Source: Corinectria fuckeliana
Taxonomy: Eukaryota > Ascomycota > Sordariomycetes > Hypocreales > Nectriaceae
Reading direction: 5' to 3'
Length of the DNA: 64,000 nt
Assembly: GCA_019137255.1 (NCBI GenBank)
Contig: WPDH01000004.1
Location: 496,001 to 560,000 of the forward strand
The notes below the pieces were generated by a model, which was not told the DNA's origin, did not search any database, and saw nothing but the letters and a program-made list of their open reading frames with translations. Made by a program: the position numbers and the translations under genes. Position 1 is the stretch's first letter; the number at the start of each line of letters is the position of its first letter. Positions 12,226-23,585 of this stretch are shown one piece after another.

Positions 12226-12866
12226 ATGCCACTTTTCGGAGGTCGACGAGAGCCGTCGCCGGAGCCGATCATCGAGCCGCAGCAGAAGCAGGGAAGCTTC
12301 TTCCACCGCGGCGACCCAGCACCCGAGCACCGACGAGAACCCGTCTCCGAGGAAGCCCCCAAGAAACACGGCCTCTTCGGCCGCCGGTCCCCGTCCCCGA
12401 GCCCCACCACGGCCACCCGGTCGACGACGGGCCGCACATCGCTGAGCTCGGCGTCGACGCGCCACACGGCCGGCGGGCACAGCACCAACGAAAGCCAAAG
12501 CGGCGGCCTCGGGCTCTTCCGCCGCGGCCGCGGCGCCGACGACGATGACCCGAGCGTGCTGGACGCCCGGCAGCGCGTGCAGAGCGCCGAGGCCGCGGAG
12601 CGCGAGGCCGACCGCGCGCTCGACGACGCGCGCGCCAGCGTCCGCGACGCGCGCGAGCAGGTCAAGCTCCTCTCAGTCGAGGCCAAGGAGGAGGCGCGCC
12701 GGGCCAAGCTCAAGCAGCACCAGGCGCGCGAGGTGTCGAAGCTGGGGAGGGCCCTTGGACGTGAGTATTTGTGTCGTCGCAGCGCCCCGATGGGAGGGGT
12801 TAGGACGAAGTCGTTTTGTTGTGGGATGACGCTGACGATTTGCCTGATTTAGGACATGGGCCGTAG
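12226..12866 (+). CDS. Conserved hypothetical coiled-coil protein
   Basis: Two exons, 12226-12760 and 12853-12866, give 182 aa. It starts MPLFGGRREPSPEP. The N-terminal half is low-complexity and rich in Ser, Pro and Arg with repeated LFGRR/LFRRG motifs. The C-terminal half (about residues 105-176) is an uninterrupted Ala/Arg/Glu-rich helix likely to form a coiled coil. The short second exon completes a split Arg codon and ends HGP then TAG; the intron has GTGAGT and a TTTAG acceptor. Function unknown. Small proteins with this architecture recur in Sordariomycetes, but I cannot name a family. Without splicing, the frame would run to 12852 with unrelated residues. Confidence 0.7.
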
Positions 12867-14971
12867 AAAAAGAGCCGAGATTGTTTCTCGATGCGACGCT
12901 GGAGCTGTGTAAGATGGACATGTTTCTTGAGTTTATTTGCTACGAATGTCTTATGAAGAGCGGGAGCCACCGTTCTGTTCAGGACGGTATAGTCTATTTG
13001 TCGTTTGTTTTTTTCTTGTTCAGAACATGCTCGGAGTACTACTTCATACGTAGCTGGTCCTTTTCGAAGAAGGGTAGAAGACAACATCAATAAACGAAAT
13101 ACTGAGACCCTTGCCAGATCCAACAATAGAAAACGGCCGCGCACCTCCCACCGGCAACGCAAACCCGAAGGATACAGGATAGGCAATCCGGCACAGTTAG
13201 GTAAAGAACCCACCCGTAATCGATAGTCCGATTTCTGACCCACGCGAACCCAAGCTTGAATCTGTAAAATGAGATTCCCGCCGCCTCTGGTTGGATCCCT
13301 CCGCGCCGTCGCCCCCCTTTGAAGCGACCGAACGTGGGCGAAATTACATGGCGTAAGTGAGTAGATAGGGAAACCTGGTCGCGATTGTGGCTTTCTACCT
13401 ATTTTTGGGCGGCCGGCCAGCCTGATGTACTGGTACCGCAGTGGTCCTCCGGCTCCCTGGAAATAGCTTCCTCGACGGCTCTACCGCAACAAAGCCATGT
13501 TCGCGTCTCCACAACGCGGGCCGCTCGGCCACCCACCGCTTCTGCGGATGTACACGTGCCGTGAGCTTCACGGTGAGCATCCGGATGTCGCTGCTGGGGT
13601 GCGTGCTGGTGCCGGGAGCCGCGGGAGGCTGCAGGGGAGAGAAATAGACGGGAATATGGGAGCATCTGACCGGGTTTTCCTTTCTATTCCCTTGATATCA
13701 TGGGCCTTGCTTTGCACTAGACTTGGTCGTTTGCCTGTCTCGGAGATGCGTGGGCCGGGGGTAGGTAGGTAGAGAGGCAAGGAGCACGGCGGAAGCTGCA
13801 TATCCGCACATGTAATTTGGAAATCTGAGATCTGCGCAGCTATTATCTAGCTTATCCGCTGTGAAAAGGCGCCGCCTAGTCCGGATGACTATGCCAAGGC
13901 GAGCATCGTCAAACCATCGATTGTCTCTACCGGACAGGACAGGACAGGACAGCCCCTGAGCTATACCTACCTGATAACGACTTATCGCCACTGTACTTGG
14001 CCACCAGGGTTAACTTGGGGTCTTGATCATCAAGAGCCAGGTCAAGCTTCTAGGAACCAAAAGCCAGAAGCCCGTGGACCAAGAGCCAAGGTTGAAGGGT
14101 GAAGAGCGTTTACCCGGTCAATCTACTTACTTATTCGCAGTGAATACCCTTCTTCCATCCTCGGTCTCCGTCACTGTTCTCTTCTGTAATACCCCTTGCC
14201 TTGCTTAGCCTCCCCTCTCCCCCCCGGTCGCATCATCCATAATTGTCCATCCCTAGTTCAAGACCCCCGCCGAGAAGTAAAAAACAACCCAAGGAAAGCC
14301 AAGTCCAGCCAAACAAGCCAAGTTTGCCAAGCAAAGGCCCTCTCACTTCTCACTTCACTTCACCCCATTCAACCAGGGGACAGACGCGCGGCTGGGTTGG
14401 GCTTCCTCCTCGACGGGAGCCTTTCCCGGCCGGGCCTCTCGCCCTGGGACTGGCTGGAAAGCCCCCCCTGGAGGGGGGTTTCGGGGTGGGTTTTCTTTGT
14501 TAATCTAGCGGGCTCCAGCAGCGGGTTCGTTCCTTGGGCGGAGCAGGTTCCATGCTTGGAAATTTGAAATTGCAGTCCAGCGAAAGCGCGTTCCAAAGTT
14601 GGAGGTGGGAAGACGGAGATGGAGATGGCCTCCTGACCGGCAGTCTGGGCAAAAGCCGATCCGTTCTAGTTCTTCTCCTTATCCTCGCGCACGTCTGGTC
14701 TTTTGCACTCTTTACAAATCACTGTACTGTCTCATTCCTTGGCGTTTCGAAGGGAGATCGTCCTCTTGGTCTGCATTGATCGTCCGCTCATTCATTTCCT
14801 CTCGACACTCCTTTGCCAGGCACTCGTTTCAGTCCATCGCCGCTTCATTCCCTTGTTTCCTACCACTCAATCGAGTCTTCCTGGCATCCCCCTCCTTCGA
14901 ATGTAATACAATCCCGTCCCCCGCCAACGATACGACCTCGACTCGACTGCCCGTGAGACAACACGGCCGCC
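12867..14971. other. Intergenic region and GH16 promoter
   Basis: About 2.1 kb with no supported gene. A short GGACA pentamer repeat (about four units) lies near 13932-13951. The last 800 bases are CT-rich upstream of the GH16 gene, with (C)n and GGGCCTCTC-type runs near 14420-14470. Open frames in this interval have no recognisable motif. Confidence 0.45.
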
Positions 14972-15821
14972 ATGATCTCGCGATACCTCATCCCGGCCGC
15001 GGCTCTCCTGGGCCTCGCCGCGGCGCAGACCAGCAGCGACTGCAACCCCCTGAACGAGACCGACTGCAACCCCGATCCCGCCTTCGGCACCGAGCACCTC
15101 TGGCACTTCAACTCGACGCCCTCGACGGACCTCTGGGAGACGCACGTCGGCTACGTGCCCTACGACGCGGAAAAGGGCGCCACGCTCACCGTCAAGGACC
15201 AGGGCGACTCGCCGACGATCCGCACCACCTTCTACTTCTTCTTCGGCCGCACCGAGCTGTGGCTGCAGGCGGCGCCGGGCATCGGCATCGTCAGCTCCAT
15301 GATGTGGCTCAGCGACGACCTCGACGAGGTGGACTGGGAGCTGCTGGGCGCCAACAACACCCACGCCACCACCAACTACTTCGGCAAGGGCCGCGAGGAC
15401 TTCACCAACGGCGGCCACCACTACATGAAGGACGGCATGCAGGACGACTACCACAACTACACCACCGTCTGGACCAAGGACAAGCTGGAGTGGTTCGCCG
15501 ACGGCGAGCTGGTCCGCACCCTCAAGCCCGACGAAGCCAACAGCACCGACAACTACCCGCAGACCCCGATGCGCCTGAGCATCGGCATCTGGGCCGGCGG
15601 CGACCCCACGCTCCCGGAGGGGACCCGCGAGTGGGCCGGCGGCGACACCGACTACGACAAGGGCCCGTACAACATGTACGTCAAGAGCGTCAAGGTCGAG
15701 GACTACAGCTCCGGCAAGGAGTACGTCTACGGCGACCAGACCGGCGATTGGAAGAGCATCGACGTAGTCAAGTAAGTTTCCCGCCTCAAGCTTCTTAGGA
15801 AACAAACCCGTGTCCGCCTCT

Positions 15822-15858
<37 letters not shown>

Positions 15859-16181
15859 CTTACGCCCCCCGAAACAGAGGCAACTCAACCGCCTACGAGG
15901 CCCTCACGGCGAAACCCAAAAAGACCACGGCCGAGAAATGGAGCTCCCTGCCCAACGGCACCAAGACGGCCGTGTACGCGAGCGGCGCCGGCGTGCTGGC
16001 CCTCGGCGTCGGCGGCCTGGCCTTCTTCATCCTGCGGGCGCGGCGCGCGGGCGGCGCCGAGGCCAAGGCGGCCAACGAAAAGGCCGAGTCGGAGCGCGTC
16101 GAGCTGATGCGGTTCAAGGGCGGCGAGGACACGGCCAACCAGGGGCACGAGTACAGCTCTGGCGGGTGGACGAGGTTATAG
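14972..16181 (+). CDS. GH16 Crh-type chitin-glucan transglycosidase
   Basis: Extracellular cell-wall remodelling enzyme of the Crh1/Utr2 type, which links chitin to beta-glucan. Two exons, 14972-15771 and 15878-16181; 367 aa. Residues 1-19 are a signal peptide ending AAAQ. The GH16 catalytic box E119-V-D121-W-E123 (in DDLDEVDWELLG) supplies nucleophile and acid/base; the usual family form is DEIDIE(F/W), so Trp at position 122 is slightly unusual. Several N-glycosylation sequons are visible. After a Thr/Lys linker a transmembrane helix (about 297-320) is followed by a basic cytosolic tail, rather than a clear GPI signal. Exon 2 completes a Lys codon and continues GNSTAYEAL. The intron carries a (TG)n microsatellite. 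Confidence 0.9.
15825..15855. repeat. (TG)n microsatellite inside the GH16 intron
   Basis: About 15 uninterrupted TG units lie in the 106-nt intron (15772-15877), about 50 bases after the donor. They occupy roughly a third of the intron, and TG-repeat length variation could affect splicing. Confidence 0.95.
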
Positions 16182-17153
16182 ACCGGTCGGGCCAACAGGG
16201 AAGAGAGAAAGAAACAAGTACAAGTACATCCGCCAGCTGTTGAGTGAGTCCCGAAGCGAAAAGAGTCGCAGGGTAAGCTTCAGGGGGGCGTGAAGATGCG
16301 GATCCACGGCTGAGGTTCCAGCTTGCGTCGTCGCGGGGTGGTAATGCCCATTTCAGTTGGGTTTGTGGCGAAGCCCAACACACCAATTCAGCCTAATTTG
16401 CATGGTCTTCACCTTTTCTTATTTATTGTCATCTGCGGAGGTTGATATCTGTACCCGTTGGAATAGAGTATTGGAGCGTTCGGGCCGGCTTGGCGTTGTT
16501 ATCTACTGGCGCACATCTGTAGAGGGAATCTGCATTGTTTGGTGTTCTGCACCGTGATGCCTTTGGTGCGGATGTAGATAGGCGATTGCCTTGTTTATTT
16601 TGTAGGGGTAATTGATTCGTACATGTACAACGGGAGTCGTCCCTAGGATGAATGATGCTGCTTTTGATTGGAGATACTAAAGAAGACCCCAATTTAACTA
16701 GTCTGCTTGCTTTGTTATGAGAAGTCTGGTCTAAGCTACAAGCTTGACGACGTCCTCTGCATTTGTCGCCCAAGTCTAGATCCACTCCCATCGGAATGCT
16801 TTCTCGTCCTACCTTAAGGAATGACATAAACTGGGCGAGGCAAAGCAAAAATCTGCGTGCCAAGCTGAGGTATAACGGCAAGCACTTCCATCTGCTAGTG
16901 CTTGCACCTGAACTTGCCGAGATGTGTAGGTCGTTGGTAAAAGACTGTCAACTGGCGAAACAACAACAGGTCCATGTCCCAAATACCTTCCGGCCATGGA
17001 TAACACAGATAGGACCTTGCTGTGCTGTGTCTACGGTGTATCATCTGCTGTATTTCTTTGACCTATCTAAGAAGACATTGAACAAAGCTGATTGACTTGT
17101 GGTAAATTAAGCCATCTCATACCAAGCGAAGAACCCCCCCCCCCCCCCTCCTC
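16182..17153. other. Intergenic region with poly-C tract
   Basis: No gene is supported. A 15-base C homopolymer runs 17134-17148, just beyond the stop codon of the minus-strand gene that follows. An ORF at 16763-17095 (110 aa) has no family features. Confidence 0.4.
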
Positions 17154-17629
17154 TTAGCGAAACAGCCTTTGAAATGAGGTGGCATCCAGCTGCCCTTGAA
17201 ACCCTTTGCTTTCAGTTGAAGCTTTGAAATCTCCAAACGTCTGGCCTAGCCCCGGCTGAGCTGCTCCCACTACACCCTGCATGCCCATAGAGCTGTTCAG
17301 ATCCATTTTGCTAAACTTTTGTTCTACGCCCCTTGTGTCCACCGGCTTGTCGGCCAGGAGAGAGCTTTCTTCGGTGGTAGCGTTGCCTGGCTCATTCTTG
17401 GGTTTCTCTCCTCCTGGCAGGGATAGTATTGCTCGACCGTCGACGACATGTATGTCCCCCCCCATGTACCGAACTTGCCTCTGATTGTCGAGACCCTTGA
17501 TCATCCGGTCCATGCTGTCAAACTCCCGGCTTCTCACGATGCTATCGGTCATCAGTCAGTTCAGCAGCAACAGGGAGCCCAAGACGTTGGGTTATCGTAC
17601 ATGTCGGCCTGTGGCTTGAGCGTGGTCAT
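17154..17629 (-). CDS. Small hypothetical protein
   Basis: Two exons on the minus strand, 17601-17629 and 17154-17541, give 138 aa beginning MTTLKPQAD and ending FQRLFR. The proposed 59-nt intron has a weak GTACGA donor, a CTGACTGATG branch region and a GATAG acceptor, and joins the frames without a stop. The longest uninterrupted frame instead starts inside that intron (132 aa). The protein is polar with no signal peptide, membrane segment or catalytic motif I recognise. Its codon use is less GC-biased than that of the core genes, so it may be young, decaying or spurious. Confidence 0.4.
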
Positions 17630-18721
17630 TTCAATATGACAGTTTCTCGGCTCAGTGCTGAACCTATGAATCTTGCATTGGCCACGGGGGTTTGATGTTG
17701 GCGTGAAGTTTGAGGAACCAGAATGGAGGGCGCGCCGTGGCTATATGAGGGGTTGAGCGTCAATGTCACCCTGACCTGTTTACGGCATCGCCCGCAGACG
17801 CCTCTGCGGCTTTCACTGGACAACCAACAAGCCGCTGATCTTCGCCAATCACCGGGAGTTGCCAGTTCTCGGCTATCCCGAATTTAGATTGGAGGTGGTG
17901 ACCTTGCCGCGACGGAGATGCAAGCGGCCGCAACCTCTACCAATCCCTTAGCGCCCGGGCTCGGCGTGGCTTACACCTGCATGGGCATCACTCGCGCTCC
18001 AATTCTGTTCCAGAGCGTAAGTCAAGGTCTCAGAAATGAGGCCGCCGAAGGAATCAGAACCGGGTTTCCCGTTTCCCCTCACGCACAGCCCGAGTCCAAT
18101 CTCTGTCGCAGCCGATGCTCTCACTGTCTATGTACTCTGTATCTACTCGGCTTCCCGCCTTCGTCAACCATGTCAACTTGTGTCGCATTTCGAAATCAAC
18201 TTTGCTTTTTAGTGTCAGCCCGCTGATAGATAGTCTTGATCTAGATCGGCCGGATAAACCATATCTGTAAGATCGCCAGGGCGATCATCGCTATGATCAT
18301 CCAGCTTGACCCCCCAAGCCCTCAAGCCCTCAAGCCCTCAAGCAAGGGGCTCTCCCTTCTTCTAAATGAAGCATGCCAAAGAGACTAAAGTGATGCACTT
18401 GAGACCTCCTTAGCTGCCTTAATCAAATAGAAATAAAGAGCCTTTATCCCGCATCCTGACCATCACACTGCAATACCCTGAACGCTTTAATCCGGCAAAG
18501 TCCTTGGCAGGAACGAATACCATGATGGCTGTAATGAAAACCGCTTCAAGCTCCCAGCTGCAGCAGCGATTTGGAAACTTGACGGTAAGCCATGGTGGAG
18601 TTGCTTTCCAAGGCGTCGTGAACGGGAACCTGGAACTAAAATGTGAGAGTTGAAGCTTATGATCTGTGCTGTCTCGACTATCCCAGGATGTAAACCTCGG
18701 GAAGACTCCTGGAATAATCTT
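17630..18721. other. Gene-poor region with an 8-bp tandem repeat
   Basis: No protein family is seen. At 18315-18343 the unit CAAGCCCT is repeated about 3.6 times. The composition becomes more AT-rich to the right, toward the NLR relic. Confidence 0.5.
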
Positions 18722-19760
18722 GGTAAAGCCGCATTCAACTGCTCAGGCAAACAACATTCCCCTGTGACTCTTAGGGGGGCGGGGAGAGATGTTCCAGCTC
18801 AAATACGGACCTGGGTGGATGGGGACGGAGAAAGACGAATTTACTAGCTCTATGGCAGGGACTAGGACATCGACTATCGCTCAGAAAATCGCCCGAAAAT
18901 ATCACGAAAGAGGCGCCTTAGGGCAGCCTTTTTCCTTCACCGGCGGTGGCAATCTCGCCTCGACGACAGTATTCGCAGTCACAGTTTCCAGCAGATTCGG
19001 GGGCATTTCGAAGCTACTCGAAAATGCCCACCCTGAAGCTGCGTTACTCAACAGCCCTCTCGATGCTTTGGGAATGTACGACCAGTGGGAGAAGTCTGGG
19101 AGAAGCTCGAGATACAGCCACTCTCAAAGTTGGCTGACGTGTCTCTAGCTCACTAACTCTCATCGTGGTAGACGCTCCAAACGAATGTCATAATAATGGC
19201 GATCGCATTTGTAACGAGGCTGCTCTCCAAAGAAATGGCTCTGAAAGGTGTTCACGCTTGTGCCTTCATCAAAAGCAGGCCAGAAACACAAATAGCAGCC
19301 GGCTTCGAGGCAATTTCAAGCCAAACACCGGGACCTTGTTCTTGACAGCGTTGAGCGACGTAACGTTCACCAGGATATCAATGAACATTATCGTGGTAAG
19401 CTTTTGAAGGACGTCAAGAACAACACCGACCGCGGTGCTGTTGAGATCTCAGTCAAGCGATCTTCTTGTCTGTTCATCCACGGCGCTTCCGCTGTCTCCT
19501 TTTGTGACCCGCGAGGGCGGGAATCTAGCAGATAGAAGACTCGAGTCTAATGGAGTATGGATAATTGAGAAGTACTGCATAGACGGCTTTAGCTAACATT
19601 TACTATAGAATTCTGGAGTAAGCTCCGAGGAGTCCGAGAACTTGCGATGACTCTTCAGCCCTGCTGGATCCATTGTGACGATCTCAGACAGACCTAGAGT
19701 GCATCACGCGAAGCCTCTACTCTGACAAAGCACCGTGACGGGCACTTTGGCATTTTCATT
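18722..19760 (+). pseudogene. Decayed NACHT-domain NLR (STAND ATPase) relic
   Basis: Remnant of a fungal NLR-like signal-transduction ATPase of the kind involved in nonself recognition. Pieces appear in the family order but in shifting frames: AAFNCSGKQHSP then RDVPAQIRTWVDGDGERRIY, a stop, LYG, and a ruined Walker A (MAGTRTSTIAQKIARKYHE, where GMAGTGKSTIA is expected). Then come WEKLEIQPLSKLADVS, Walker B remnant LIVVDAPNECHNNGD (expected DALDEC), FVTRLLSKEMALKGVHACVF with SRPETQIAAGFEAI, DLVLDSVERRNVHQDI, KRSSCLFIHGASAV and finally GSIVTISD near 19670. The stop at 18845-18847 is TAG where a conserved Trp is expected, a G-to-A change. Several frameshifts are needed. No effector or repeat domain is convincingly preserved on either side. 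Confidence 0.85.
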
Positions 19761-21635
19761 CTCCCCTGACGAATGGACGCCAAACAGAGCTAGACTTTAC
19801 TTCCCAGAACTCGATATAGATTTGACTGCTCTCTTTAAATACAGTCATATCACATTTGTTCCCAGTAATTTCGACATTTTAAGTCCAGGACTCTAGGTAC
19901 GGCGTGCTACTTTCATCATCTTTGAATTGTGCGGAGTTCTCTCCTGTGGGAGCATCTTACTAGTCTTGCAAAAGGACGATAAAGCCCTACTTGTGTGGTT
20001 TCAAAATAGGTTGATATCACTCTGTTCCGAAACCTTCATCACTGACATTTGACTCAATGGCAATGCTGGAGCTCTAAAATACAGTTCAAACTGCGTGTAG
20101 GGAATTCCTTACATCACTCGAGGGAAAAGTGTTCGCTCCCCGTGGGTGCCAATCATGGGAAACAAACTTTAGACCATGGCCTCGTCGTTCATGGGCTTTT
20201 TGTTATTAAGGGTGCTGGCAGAGATGGCATCGCCCGTAATCTATGGGATATATAGGGCGACCAACCAAGAAGATATCAAGGAAGGCATATTTAGAATCAA
20301 ATAATAGGGCCGCCAGGAGAAAACGAGTAATTGCTCTTTCAGATTTAATGATGCCTCAAAGAGGTTGAGCATTGAACGCATTCTTGTCAGACAGCAGACT
20401 CGTAGCGTGGTGAAGCAATATCGAGGTTTAGGACAGAGCCAGGTTAGTACGCTCCAAGAGTTCGACTTGTCTAGGTCTGATGACTACGAGCTGAGGGGAG
20501 TTTGAATATTGTCAACCAGTAATGTGTTGGCAACGGCCTGGGGGCAATATCAACCATGGGACACTCGCCAAACCTCGTAGATGCTCAACCTGTATAAAGC
20601 TGTATCAAGGTTCTCGGTTGTTTGCTCTGCATAACGCGCGAGCATCAAGCCCGCACGATTGCAAGATTCGACTGCAAGATCGTTATAGTAGCTCACAGTG
20701 GCAAGGTCGAGGTTCAAAGTGCCGTGAGCGACTCTAGAACTCAGAACTCTTTCCAGGCCCTACACAAGCACATGCTATCGCAATAACACTCCTGGTGGTC
20801 GCTTAGTAGCTGTTTGTTTCGCGCCCAGCACTACATCTTGACAAATGCAGTCGTTACACTGCGCTATTGCCGCCAGCTCGGAGGATATTGTCTTTATCAA
20901 ATATGCCGATGCCGGTCAGTCACGGAGAGAAGCACTGGTCCAAGTCGGACTACACACCGGTGTTTAGACTAGAGCCTGCAACTAGAGGCATTCTTTAGGG
21001 TAAGTGAAAATTCAATGTAAGGTTAATTGACCGAGAGCTGAACCTCATCACAGGACTACCTTAAACCGACGGGAGAAAAAGACGCCTTAAGATTCACTAG
21101 CCTACTGAGTTAGAAAGGCAAACCGGCTTTGTAAAGTGGGAACATGAACATGCGGAACACTACTAGAGGAAACTAGATCCAGTCACCCACCAATGCTTGT
21201 ATCTGTTCAGAGCAAGTCTTGATTTGGGTGTTGGCTCCAGTATATGGGGCGCTGAAACAGTAACGTCAAGCTGAATTTGTGGCTGCTCTCACAAGCCTCT
21301 CACATGCTGGATTTTAGTCAGCTCGTGAGTGATGGCGACAGACAAGCAGCGAAGCGATCACTCTGTTGCAGCAGAGAGTAAGGCCACGAGATCCGAGGAA
21401 CTACGAAGTACCTGTGTCACCGACTCCAATACTCGAGACGGCTCAGAACACAGTCGGAACTGGGTCGCGGATTGATGCATTAGCAATTAGCACGGTCAAT
21501 CCATCGGCCGTCAGTCGACAGGAATGCCGTTATCTTGTGGCACCAAGCATATTCTAGGCGTCCGAACTTGGGCTGGGCCTAAGTCGAAAACACAGCTACA
21601 AGTGTCAGTTAGCTTCGCCTAGGGGGGCGCTGGGC
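19761..21635. other. Region without intact genes, possible remains of the NLR gene
   Basis: Only short open frames, many stops and moderately high AT. It may contain the C-terminal repeats of the NLR relic, but I could not align any ankyrin or WD40 unit convincingly. No RNA gene seen. Confidence 0.4.
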
Positions 21636-22606
21636 CACGTGCGCGCTGGCCCGACGGAGAGATGAAGGCGACGGCGCGTTGGTGTTCGAGACCGCTGCAA
21701 TAGACCAACGGAGATCTGGAGCTGACATGGCACGTGGCTGAACAAGGCGACAAGTCATGTCCTTGACGGATATCTTCTTGGCACCCTTGGTGATGGTGGT
21801 GTCATGTCTTGTCCCGTCTTGTCGTGCTTGGCAAATGGTTAACAATGTAGGATGGAGGGCATCACGTTGCAATTGTGCGACTTGGCGATCTCTTATGCTG
21901 CCACGCGACTGCCTTGGCGATCCGGGGGTATAGGTTGATGGAGGGTGGTGTTTGGGAGACTGTTCGGGGCATCTTGAGGAAGCAGGGCTAATTGAGGTAT
22001 TTGGAGAACGAACTGAGCTTTCTTCAAAGCCATCCGGGCTATCACCGCGCCGTGGTGGGCTCCTGAGCCTCCATCTAGACGCACGTGTGCTTAAACGCCG
22101 TATAAGAGGGCTGAATTCGTACACGGTGGGTGGTACTTGTAGACGTAAGCGTTTGCTCCGGCATCGCTGTTAAAGGTGTGTTTTGACCACAAGAAAATCT
22201 CGCCGACGCCGACACGAAGCGGAGGCCCAGACCGCGTGTGTGTAGTAATTAATATGGTAATGGTAAGATGGATGATGCTCTGGAGACGAGGCATCGCATC
22301 CTAGAGCAGAGCACCATAGAAACCATATGCAGTGAGCACGTGGGCGACCAAAGGGGCTTAGCGCGGAAATTTGCAATCAACCTTTTTTCCAAGGTTAAAT
22401 CTTGGCGTTTCGGCTCCTTGGCTCATCAAGGCGCGGTGCCCGTTTCGAGAAGGTGGCCGGCCGCCAGCCATTGAGGAGCGAGGGGCCGGCCCAGATTCCA
22501 GATCGACCGAGGCCGTACTGGGCTAGAAGGAAGAGGCTGAGATGGGGGAGGAGGGCCGGGGATGCTTGGGAGGGGCCCCTATAAGAGCGTTGGGATCCCC
22601 CACGTG
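21636..22606. promoter_or_regulatory. Cluster of five CACGTG boxes upstream of pho-4
   Basis: Perfect CACGTG hexamers lie at 21636-21641, 21731-21736, 22082-22087, 22337-22342 and 22601-22606, the last inside the palindrome CCCACGTGGG. CACGTG is the binding core of the fungal phosphate-starvation bHLH activator (NUC-1 in Neurospora, Pho4 in yeast). The sites lie 1.0-1.95 kb upstream of the phosphate permease start; random expectation over this length is about 0.25 sites. Confidence 0.65.
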
Positions 22607-23585
22607 GGCTCGTTTCTGTGCTCCTTTGGCTCGCCTCAGCGCTGCTCTTCTCACAGGTACCACGCACATCTCGAGAGAGAGAACTTGCACTAACAGGGTG
22701 CCTAGGCCCCCGATAAGCCCCAGGCTCCCCGAAGACTCTGCAGGACCGGTGGACTTCAGCCAGGGCTGGGTAGTTGCGTGATGGCAGGTCTTGTCCGTGC
22801 TGGGAACCGAGGCCAACCCATCTCATCCCGCCGCAGCGTGGCGATGCAGTGTCAATTCCTGGGAGTCGTGGCCGTCGGTGGTCCTCTTTCATGCAGGACC
22901 ATTGACCTCAACATCACATCAACCCTCCCCGAACTGGTCCGGGGTCGACATCCTAGATTAGACCCCTCCAAGAAGACCCCCCCTTGTTATCCTCTCCCGC
23001 CCAAACGCCCAAACGCCAAGGCTAACTAACCCCAGTGCGAGCACCGAACGGTGGATCCTCGATACAGTCGACACTCGCGGGCCCACGCTCTCTTGCAGCC
23101 GTCGGTGACCCGAGAGGGTAAGAAGGCACGCACGCACACACGACGGCCTACGGACACGCCTACGCGAGCTGCTCCAACGCCAACCACGCTTGTGTGTGGA
23201 CTGCTGTGGGATGGGGAGGAGTGGTATGTGTAAGTCGATGCTACGCCCTTCACTTCACGCCACCCGGGCATGGTCCGACCGAGGAGACAGGGAAGAACAG
23301 CGGAGACCAGCAAGGCCGGGCAGGAAGCTTACTCTGCGTTTGTCTCAACGTCCGCAGAGACGACCCGGTGGGCTCGACGGAGACTCTCTACCTGCAGTGC
23401 AGCCTGAAATATATAAACCTCTGTTCTGCTACTTAACCTTTGTGTCCCCCTCCTCGTGTCTCCTCCTCTTCTTCTTCTTCACCCCCAGCACCCACCTCCC
23501 TCCCTCTCCTCTCCTCCTTGGGATTTCTTCCACCTTGGCCAATTGAGAATCCCCTTGCTCGTCGTGAGCATCCCCAGCCGTCAAC
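22607..23585. promoter_or_regulatory. Proximal promoter and leader of pho-4
   Basis: No gene is supported here. The region near the start is CT-rich (23440-23530) and contains a CCAAT at 23539-23543, about 45 bases before the ATG. A TATATAA-like sequence occurs near 23411 (AAATATATAAAC). Confidence 0.45.

Noticed and set aside
20400..20990. Possible WD40 or ankyrin remains downstream of the NLR relic
   Set aside because: No unit could be aligned in order; similarity no better than chance by eye.
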